From assembly GCA_964369805.1 (NCBI GenBank), contig CAYJFM010000028.1, forward strand, positions 1-28,984: 28,984 nt of DNA. Direction: 5' to 3'. The position numbers were made by a program, and so were the translations under genes. Source of the stretch: CAYJHC01 sp964369805. Its GTDB lineage: Bacteria > Bacillota > Clostridia > Peptostreptococcales > Anaerovoracaceae. Shown in pieces: positions 22,945-28,984 of this stretch. The stretch's first letter is position 1. The number at the start of each line of letters is the position of its first letter. The notes under the pieces were generated by a model. That model saw nothing but the letters and a program-made list of their open reading frames with translations. It did not search any database and was not told the DNA's origin.

Positions 22945-24774
22945 CTAAATTCCCTTCCATCTTTCTTCTTTGGCACCACCTGTGTTCATGCCTAGTCTAT
23001 CCTCAGTTTTTTCAAGCTCATTCCATAGTTTCTCAGGAAGGCTATCACCAAATGATTTGTAAAACTCTCTTGCACTTTTCATTTCTTCTATCCATAAGTC
23101 TTTATCTACAGAAAGAATTTCTTCAAGTTGTTCTTGTGAAATATCACACTTGTTAATATCAATATCTTCTGGGAAAGGAACTTTTCCGATTGGAGTTTTG
23201 ATTGCATCAAACCCGTCATGGCATCTTTCTAGAATCCACTCAAGAACTCTTAAGTTCTCTCCAAATCCAGGCCAAATATAATTTCCATCTTCATCAGTTC
23301 TAAACCAGTTAACATTAAATATTTTAGGTTTATGCTCAATATTCTTAGCCATATCTAACCAATGTTGCCAATAGTCTCCCATGTTGTAGCCACAGAATGG
23401 TAACATTGCCATAGGGTCTCTTCTCACAACTCCAACTTCTCCTACTTTTGCAGCAGTAGTTTCTGATGTCATAATAGAACCAACAAAAACTCCATGTTCC
23501 CAGTCTCTTGATTGGTAAACTAGTGGAGCAGTCTTTGCTCTTCTTCCACCAAAAATAATAGCTGAAATTGGAACACCTTTATCGCTACCAAATTCACTTG
23601 AAAGAACTGGGCAGTTTTCTGCTGGTGCCGTAAATCTTGAGTTAGGATGAGCTCCTGGCTTTCCAGTGCTACTATCCCACTTTTCACCTTTCCAGTCAAG
23701 TGCATTTGATGGAGGGTTCTTATCTAGGCCTTCCCACCAAACTGTATTATCATCCATATTTTGAACGACATTAGTAAAAATCGAATTTTTGCTAACTGTT
23801 TGTAATGCATTAGGATTTGATTTCTTACCAGTTCCTGGAGCAACTCCAAAGAACCCGTTTTCTGGGTTTGTTGCCCAAAGCCTACCATCTTCCCCTACTC
23901 TTAGCCAAGCTATATCATCGCCAACACAGAATATTTTCCATCCTGCTTTTTGATATAACGCTGGTGGTATTAACATTGCTAAATTGGTCTTACCACATGC
24001 TGATGGGAATGCAGCTGCAACATATCTTACCTGCCCTCTTGGGTTTTCAATTCCTAGAATAAGCATATGTTCTGCTAGCCAGCCCTCTTCTTTTGCTTGA
24101 TATGAAGCAATTCTCAGCGCTAGGCATTTTTTCCCTAAAAGCACATTCCCACCATATCCTGAGTTAATTGACATTATGCAATTGTCCTCTGGAAAGTGTA
24201 CAATATATCTGTCCTCTGGATTTAGATTAGCCTTTGCATGCCATCCTTTTGTAAATTCAGAAGAATCTCCTAATGCTACAAGAGCAGATTTTCCAATTCT
24301 AGTCATGATAGCCATACTTAAAACTACATAAATTGAGTCTGTAATTTCAATCCCATATTTAGCAAAAGTTGATCCAGGTGTTCCCATTGTAAAAGGTACA
24401 ACGTACATCTCCTTGCCTTTCATAGTTCCCTTATATAGGTTCTTCATTTTTGCATACATAGCTTCTGGCTCCATCCAGTTATTAGTTGGCCCTGCATCAT
24501 GCTCTTCTTTTGTACAAATAAAAGTTCTGTCTTCTACCCTTGCCACATCGTTTATGTCACTTCTATGTAGGTAGCATCCTGGCATTTTATCTTGGTTTAG
24601 CATTTCTAAAATTCCAAGGTCACAAGCTTCTTTTCTCAGTGTATCTAGCTGTTCCTCTTCACCTGTAATCCATACAACTGTTTCAGGTTCTGTAATATGC
24701 ACAACTTCTTCAATCCATTGAAGTACGTGTTTATTATCTGTAAGCGCATTAGCTTTTGCAATTCTTCTGTCCAT
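22945..24774 (-). CDS. pckG: Phosphoenolpyruvate carboxykinase (GTP)
   Basis: A 609-aa GTP-type PEPCK that interconverts oxaloacetate and phosphoenolpyruvate with GTP/GDP and a divalent metal. The kinase P-loop FPSACGKTNLAML (256-268) contains the reactive Cys260 typical of the GTP class. IVHFPEDNCIMSINSGYGGN and GVPISAIIFGGRRAKTAPLVYQ (substrate-binding arginines) are intact. The ATP-type enzyme is excluded by these motifs. Its place between upp and tyrS in a housekeeping operon is metabolic rather than regulated; no catabolite site was seen. In a fermenter it may run in either direction. The stop lies next to the tyrS start. Confidence 0.97.
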   Translation of the reverse strand: MDRRIAKANALTDNKHVLQWIEEVVHITEPETVVWITGEEEQLDTLRKEACDLGILEMLNQDKMPGCYLHRSDINDVARVEDRTFICTKEEHDAGPTNNWMEPEAMYAKMKNLYKGTMKGKEMYVVPFTMGTPGSTFAKYGIEITDSIYVVLSMAIMTRIGKSALVALGDSSEFTKGWHAKANLNPEDRYIVHFPEDNCIMSINSGYGGNVLLGKKCLALRIASYQAKEEGWLAEHMLILGIENPRGQVRYVAAAFPSACGKTNLAMLIPPALYQKAGWKIFCVGDDIAWLRVGEDGRLWATNPENGFFGVAPGTGKKSNPNALQTVSKNSIFTNVVQNMDDNTVWWEGLDKNPPSNALDWKGEKWDSSTGKPGAHPNSRFTAPAENCPVLSSEFGSDKGVPISAIIFGGRRAKTAPLVYQSRDWEHGVFVGSIMTSETTAAKVGEVGVVRRDPMAMLPFCGYNMGDYWQHWLDMAKNIEHKPKIFNVNWFRTDEDGNYIWPGFGENLRVLEWILERCHDGFDAIKTPIGKVPFPEDIDINKCDISQEQLEEILSVDKDLWIEEMKSAREFYKSFGDSLPEKLWNELEKTEDRLGMNTGGAKEERWKGI

Positions 24775-24816
24775 TTTTTCTCCTCAAAACAAATAATTTT
24801 AATTTTTACTTTCTAA

Positions 24817-25446
24817 CTACTTAGTTCCAAATAGTCTATCTCCTGCATCCCCAAGTCCTGGGATGATGTAAGCGTGGTCGTTAAGGCACTCATCTAGTGC
24901 TGCTACATAGATATCTACATCAGGGTGTGCTTCTTGAAGAGCTTCTACTCCCTCTGGCGCAGCAATTATACAGTGGAATTGGATTTTTTTCCCACCTCTG
25001 TCTTTAATAAATTGAATAGCTGCAATTGCGCTTCCTCCTGTTGCTAGCATAGGGTCTACTACGAAAATTTCTCTATTTTCAATATCACTTGGAAGTTTGC
25101 AGTAGTATTCTACTGGCATATGTGTCTCAGGGTCTCTATAAAGTCCAACATGACCAACTTTTGCATTTGGTACCAAAGCTAAAAGTCCATCTACCATTCC
25201 AAGGCCTGCTCTAAGAATTGGTACAATAGCCATATCTTCCCCCGCTAGCATATTCTTTTTAGTCTTTACTAATGGAGTCTCGATTTCAACTTCTTCTAAA
25301 GCTAAGTTCCTAGTTCCTTCGTATCCCATAAGCATTCCGATTTCTTTTACTAGTTCTCTAAAGTCTTTTGTACTAGTGTCAATTTTTCTCATCATTGCAG
25401 TTTTGTGCTGAATTAACGGATGATCAAATACATAAACTTTTCCCAT
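24817..25446 (-). CDS. upp: Uracil phosphoribosyltransferase
   Basis: Pyrimidine salvage: uracil plus PRPP gives UMP. The protein is 209 aa, the standard length. It starts MGKVYVFDHPLIQHK and carries VPILRAGLGMVDGL and the PRPP loop VDPMLATGGSA, both diagnostic. AAGGAGGTACATA precedes the ATG. It is 73 bp downstream of rpiB in the same operon. Confidence 0.98.
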   Translation of the reverse strand: MGKVYVFDHPLIQHKTAMMRKIDTSTKDFRELVKEIGMLMGYEGTRNLALEEVEIETPLVKTKKNMLAGEDMAIVPILRAGLGMVDGLLALVPNAKVGHVGLYRDPETHMPVEYYCKLPSDIENREIFVVDPMLATGGSAIAAIQFIKDRGGKKIQFHCIIAAPEGVEALQEAHPDVDIYVAALDECLNDHAYIIPGLGDAGDRLFGTK

Positions 25447-25519
25447 TATGTACCTCCTTCATGTACTTATTAATATATTCTTTAATTATCACTAATGTAA
25501 GTTCTTATTATTTTCCTAA

Positions 25520-25981
25520 TTACATCTCATCGAGCATATCAACTCTTCTTTGATGCCTTCCACCTTCAAACTCAGTATTAAGCCAAGTCTTCATGATTTT
25601 TACAGCATCTTCTTTAGAAGTAAGTCTTCCCCCTAAAGCTAAAAGATTTGAATCATTATGTAGTCTTGTCATTTCCGCCATATGGGCATCTGTACAAAGT
25701 GCACATCTTGCACCCTTCACCTTATTAGCCGCAATACTAATGCCAATCCCAGTTCCGCAAACAACTATTCCTCTGTCCGCTGTGCCTTCAACAACGGCCT
25801 CCGCACACTTTTTCCCATAAATCGGATAATCCACAGATTCTTCTGAATCAGTACCTAGGTCTATAACCTCAATCCTATGACAGTTTCCTGCTTCGCAAAC
25901 TGTTTTTTCCATTAGAAGGTGAGTCTTAAGAAATTCTTTTAATTCATAACCACCGTGATCACTTGCAATTGCAATTTTCAT
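25520..25981 (-). CDS. rpiB: Ribose-5-phosphate isomerase B
   Basis: A 153-aa RpiB/LacAB-family sugar-phosphate isomerase (ribose 5-phosphate to ribulose 5-phosphate). MKIAIASDHGGYELKE binds the phosphate. The active cysteine is in VVCGTGIGISIAANK, and HNDSNLLALGGR follows. The gene order ywlC-rpiB-upp is common in Firmicutes and supports RpiB over the galactose-6-phosphate isomerases. It produces the ribose 5-phosphate needed for the PRPP used by the next gene. Confidence 0.96.
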   Translation of the reverse strand: MKIAIASDHGGYELKEFLKTHLLMEKTVCEAGNCHRIEVIDLGTDSEESVDYPIYGKKCAEAVVEGTADRGIVVCGTGIGISIAANKVKGARCALCTDAHMAEMTRLHNDSNLLALGGRLTSKEDAVKIMKTWLNTEFEGGRHQRRVDMLDEM

Positions 25982-26001
25982 ACATTACCTATCTTTCTTT
26001 C

Positions 26002-27105
26002 TTAAACCTTAACTATATTATAACCTGAAGCTTTAAGCATCCTATTCATTACTGCAAAGCCAACACCATCAGTATCACTTAGAGCTCCTGCAAGAATTAA
26101 GTCACAGCCTTCTTTATCTAAATCCCTTAGTTGTGCAAAAAATTGATTTGCAGCTTCAACAAAAGCTTTTTCTTCAAAAAGAATTACTCCTACTTTGTTT
26201 CCTAAATTTTCATTTAGGAGTCTAAGTCTTTCAATTTCTTTTTTTACCTTTTCTCTACTTCCTTCAACTACTAGCATGTCAGCCTCTGGAGCATAATGCT
26301 TATATTTCATGCCTGGTGATTTGGCTACGAAAGCATCTTGATAGTGACTTCTGTGTGCAGATTCAATTTCTCCCATAAAGTCTTCTGGGTTTAACTCCTC
26401 TAGCTCTTCACCTTCTTCTAAAAGGCTCGAGTGCAAGCTTACTGGCTTCCCAAGTGCTGCCGAAATATCTTCTTTTGTAATAATTCCTGGCCTTAGTATA
26501 GTTAAGTTGTCACCTGTTACATCTAAAACCGTTGATTCAATTCCAACTCTACAGTCTTCACCGATTACTATTGCATCTATTTTGCCCGAAATGTCATCAA
26601 CTACATGTTCCCCTTTTGTTGGACTTGGCCTTCCTGATACATTTGCACTAGGTGCTGCCACTGGGCAGCCTGCACTAGCAATTAAGTCAATTGCGACTTT
26701 ACTATCTGGCATCCTAACAGCTACGGTTTCAAGCCCCCCAGTTGTTTCATAAGGAACACAGTCTTTTTTCTTCACTACTAATGTTAGTGGTCCTGGCCAA
26801 AACTGATCAATTAAGGTCACAATGGTTGGTGATAACATTGGTGTTACGGCGCCAAGGTCGCTTGCTCTTGCAATATGAACAATCATAGGATTATCCGAAG
26901 GTCTACCTTTTGCCTTATAAACCTTTTTCACTGCTTTTTTATCTAATGCGTTTGCTCCAAGTCCATATACTGTTTCTGTAGGAAAGGCTACAAGGCCTCC
27001 TTCTGCAATTATTTCACCTGCTTCAAGTATCGCTTCTCTGTCTTCCTTGCTAGTTAATAATTGAGGGTTTTCAATATTGAAAATTTTCGTTTTTTTCTTA
27101 AACAT
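26002..27105 (-). CDS. ywlC: Threonylcarbamoyl-AMP synthase (Sua5/YwlC type)
   Basis: A 367-aa enzyme of tRNA t6A37 synthesis that makes threonylcarbamoyl-AMP from threonine, bicarbonate and ATP. Residues about 20-215 are the YrdC/TsaC domain: GGLVAFPTETVYGLGANAL, KGRPSDNPMIVH, PSANVSGRPSPT and ESTVLDV. Residues about 235-367 are the C-terminal Sua5 domain, entered by the linker PGMKYKHYAPEA. The length shows the two-domain Sua5 form and not the short TsaC. It lies between prfA (25-bp gap) and rpiB. Confidence 0.95.
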   Translation of the reverse strand: MFKKKTKIFNIENPQLLTSKEDREAILEAGEIIAEGGLVAFPTETVYGLGANALDKKAVKKVYKAKGRPSDNPMIVHIARASDLGAVTPMLSPTIVTLIDQFWPGPLTLVVKKKDCVPYETTGGLETVAVRMPDSKVAIDLIASAGCPVAAPSANVSGRPSPTKGEHVVDDISGKIDAIVIGEDCRVGIESTVLDVTGDNLTILRPGIITKEDISAALGKPVSLHSSLLEEGEELEELNPEDFMGEIESAHRSHYQDAFVAKSPGMKYKHYAPEADMLVVEGSREKVKKEIERLRLLNENLGNKVGVILFEEKAFVEAANQFFAQLRDLDKEGCDLILAGALSDTDGVGFAVMNRMLKASGYNIVKV

Positions 27106-27130
27106 TTTATTTTTGCCCTTAATTTTATAA

Positions 27131-28198
27131 TTAGAAATTTTTCATTTTCTCTGATTGATCTAAAGTTATAAGACCATCGACAATTTCGTCAATATCTCCA
27201 TCTAAGAAAGAGTCTAACCTATAAATTGTAGTTCCTGTTCTGTGCTCAGAAACTCTGCCCTGCTGGAAGTTGTAGGTTCTGATTCTTTCACTTCTATCAC
27301 CTGAGCCTACTTGGCTTTTTCTCTGATCTGCAATTTCTTTATTTTGCTCTTGCTGCTTTAGGTCATAAAGTCTAGCTCTAAGAACTTTAAATGCTTTATC
27401 TCTATTTTTAATTTGTGATTTTTCATCTTGGCATGTAACAACAAGTCCTGTTGGCTCATGGGTAAGTCGTACTGCAGAGTCAGTTGTATTTACACTTTGT
27501 CCCCCGTTTCCTGACGAACGGTAAACATCTACCCTAACATCATTTGGATCTATAGTAATCTCTACATCATCAACTTCCGGAAGAACTGCTACTGTAGCAG
27601 CTGAAGTATGTACTCTTCCGCTTGATTCCGTTTCTGGGACCCTTTGTACTCTGTGAGCTCCACTCTCATACTTAAGTCGTGAATATGCTCCAGTTCCCTT
27701 TATTAGCATAACAGCTTCTTTGATGCCTCCGATTCCAGTTTCGTTGATTTCCATCATTTCTGTCTTCCAACGATTTCTTTCTGCATATCTAGTATACATT
27801 CTCAAAAGATCGCTACCAAATAAGGCCGCCTCATCTCCACCAGTTCCTGCTCTAATTTCAACAATTACATTCTTGCTATCATTAGGGTCCTTAGGTAATA
27901 GTAAAATTTTAAGTTCTTCCTCAATAGGTCCTACTCTCTTTTCTAGTTCATAAAGTTCTTCTTTCCCCATTTCATAAAGCTCTGGGTCAATTCCACTCTC
28001 ATCTAGCATCTCTTTAGTTTCTATGATTCCATCTTTTACTGACTTGTACTCTTTGTACTTGTTAACGATGGGTTCCATGTCACTCATTTCCTTAACTAAT
28101 TTCTGCCAAACTTCTTGGTTTGCTATGATATCTGGGTCAGATACTTTATGGGAAAGTTCATCATATTTATCTGTTATAAAGTCTAATTTATCAAACAT
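27131..28198 (-). CDS. prfA: Peptide chain release factor 1
   Basis: Class I release factor reading UAA and UAG, 355 aa. The anticodon-like tripeptide is P-E-T (188-190), the PxT form that marks RF1 and not RF2. The catalytic G-G-Q is at 232-234 in SSGNGGQSVNTTDSAV; its glutamine is the usual PrmC methylation target. No prmC gene is seen next to it in this window. AAAAGGAGCGAAA precedes the ATG. It is the first gene of the six-gene operon. Confidence 0.98.
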   Translation of the reverse strand: MFDKLDFITDKYDELSHKVSDPDIIANQEVWQKLVKEMSDMEPIVNKYKEYKSVKDGIIETKEMLDESGIDPELYEMGKEELYELEKRVGPIEEELKILLLPKDPNDSKNVIVEIRAGTGGDEAALFGSDLLRMYTRYAERNRWKTEMMEINETGIGGIKEAVMLIKGTGAYSRLKYESGAHRVQRVPETESSGRVHTSAATVAVLPEVDDVEITIDPNDVRVDVYRSSGNGGQSVNTTDSAVRLTHEPTGLVVTCQDEKSQIKNRDKAFKVLRARLYDLKQQEQNKEIADQRKSQVGSGDRSERIRTYNFQQGRVSEHRTGTTIYRLDSFLDGDIDEIVDGLITLDQSEKMKNF

Positions 28199-28245
28199 TT
28201 TCGCTCCTTTTACTCGTAAAAGCTTTTTCTTTTTTCTAACATATT

Positions 28246-28274
28246 ATTATATCATAATTCAGCGCACTTGTCAC
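28246..28274 (-). promoter_or_regulatory. Sigma-A promoter of the prfA operon
   Basis: On the minus strand GTGACA (28269-28274), a 17-bp spacer and perfect TATAAT (28246-28251), about 50 bp before the prfA start. Confidence 0.75.
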
Positions 28275-28475
28275 AATTTCAGTTTTTTTTGCTTGTATAC
28301 AAGTTGTTTGCGAAAGCTATACAGGCTAACACTTATACCTTAGCTTTTCTAATTTAATTATGCAACAAATTTTAGTTTGCCTCTACAAATAATTCACAAC
28401 AAACTTAACACAAACCACACAAACAAACGACTAATTAGGAGTATACTATATTTAAATAAGTAAGGAGGTGACATT

Positions 28476-28676
28476 ATGACTATCAATCTTTTAAAACTTG
28501 GAATGGTCGCTGTAGTACTTATGATTCTACCTTTCTTCATAGATATTGGATTGGTACCACTAATTGTGGCCTTTCTGCTATATGCTATCTACACTTTTTA
28601 TAGTGTAGCTCATAAGACTAGAAAAACAGTAACCGAGTGCGATAAGCCCGAGGAAAATAATAGTATACCACTTTAG
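28476..28676 (+). CDS. Small two-helix membrane protein, unknown function
   Basis: A 66-aa protein with two hydrophobic segments (about 6-23 and 25-44) and a charged C-terminal tail (HKTRKTVTECDKPEENN). It has a very strong ribosome site (AAGGAGGTGAC, then ATT before the ATG) and is followed 13 bp later by a strong terminator, so it is a real single-gene unit despite its size. TATACT at 28442 may be its -10 box. No family was recognised. Confidence 0.75.
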   Translation: MTINLLKLGMVAVVLMILPFFIDIGLVPLIVAFLLYAIYTFYSVAHKTRKTVTECDKPEENNSIPL

Positions 28677-28689
28677 GTAGATTTGGTAG

Positions 28690-28727
28690 AAATAAAAGCA
28701 AAGGGAACACCTTTGCTTTTATTTTTG
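28690..28727 (+). terminator. Terminator after the small membrane protein gene
   Basis: Perfect 15-bp arms AAATAAAAGCAAAGG (28690-28704) and CCTTTGCTTTTATTT (28710-28724) with loop GAACA and TT after. It abuts the first 121-bp repeat. Confidence 0.95.
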
Positions 28728-28984
28728 CGCAGGATTTTGCTTGCTAGGCTAGGAGCTGAGTGAGCGAGACTCGTAGCATACCCTGATGCACGTGAGAATC
28801 AAGAAAATGAAAAGCGACAAAGCCTAGCTTTAATACATTTTGTTTTTGCGCAGGATTTTGCCTGCTAGGCTAGGAGCTGAGCGAGCGAGACTCGTAGCGT
28901 ACCCTGATGTACGTGAGAATCGAGAAAGTGAAAAGCGACAAAGCCTAGCTTTAATACATTTTGTTTTTGCGCAGGATTTTGCCT
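28727..28984. repeat. Tandem 121-bp repeats running off the right edge
   Basis: Units at 28727-28847 and 28848-28968 and the start of a third at 28969-28984 share a period of exactly 121 bp, with only about seven substitutions between the two full units. No open frame spans them. Each unit has GCTAGGCT near its start and AGCCTAGC near its end (perfect inverted arms), a GAG-rich GAGCGAGACTC stretch and ACCCTGAT between short complementary arms. The unit is visibly richer in G+C than its surroundings. Confidence 0.93.

Noticed and set aside
28727..28984. CRISPR array
   Set aside because: The repeated unit is 121 bp with no unique spacers between short repeats; the whole unit repeats.

Overview
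The window looks like the chromosome of a low-GC, Gram-positive anaerobe of the class Clostridia. Supporting signs are AT-rich sequence, strong AGGAGG ribosome sites, spoVG, a GTP-type PEP carboxykinase and an almost complete lysine-fermentation operon. The family cannot be fixed from this sequence; amino-acid fermenters of the Peptostreptococcaceae type would fit.

Left part (1-12.0 kb, nearly all on the minus strand). A cut-off BMP-type substrate-binding lipoprotein lies at the edge. Next is an operon read from about 9.6 kb down to 0.6 kb: kdd, kamA, kamB, kamC, kamD, kamE, atoD, atoA. Together these cover lysine 2,3-aminomutase, lysine 5,6-aminomutase with its two reactivase proteins, 3,5-diaminohexanoate dehydrogenase and an acetoacetate/butyrate CoA-transferase. 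The cleavage enzyme (kce) and deaminase (kal) of the same pathway are absent from the window. Upstream of kdd is a near-perfect sigma-54 (-24/-12) promoter. About 150 bp further up is a GAACC-N6-GGTTC palindrome, and the same palindrome covers the start site of the next gene, a sigma-54 activator. The N-terminal ~330 residues of that activator resemble the Kdd enzyme itself, with the Rossmann glycine loop lost. It therefore looks like a catalytically dead pathway enzyme reused as the metabolite sensor for its own pathway. This is the most striking observation in the window. The kamA-kamB gap also holds a duplicated 68-bp palindromic element.

Middle part (12.0-19.5 kb, plus strand). This holds a PfoR/EIIC-like membrane protein; an operon of an HTH-Fic protein with a broken Fic motif, a hemolysin III/AdipoR-like protein and a YfcE-type phosphodiesterase; a sodium:neurotransmitter symporter-family transporter; spoVG; and an MFS exporter. 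Most units end in clear hairpin terminators.

Right part (19.5-28.98 kb). Minus-strand housekeeping genes read prfA, ywlC (tsaC/sua5), rpiB, upp, pckG, tyrS, behind a good sigma-A promoter, followed by a separate TGS-uridine kinase-like gene. A structured 346-bp gap between convergent genes may encode a small RNA. At the right edge are a small two-helix membrane protein on the plus strand and at least two tandem 121-bp repeats that run out of the window.
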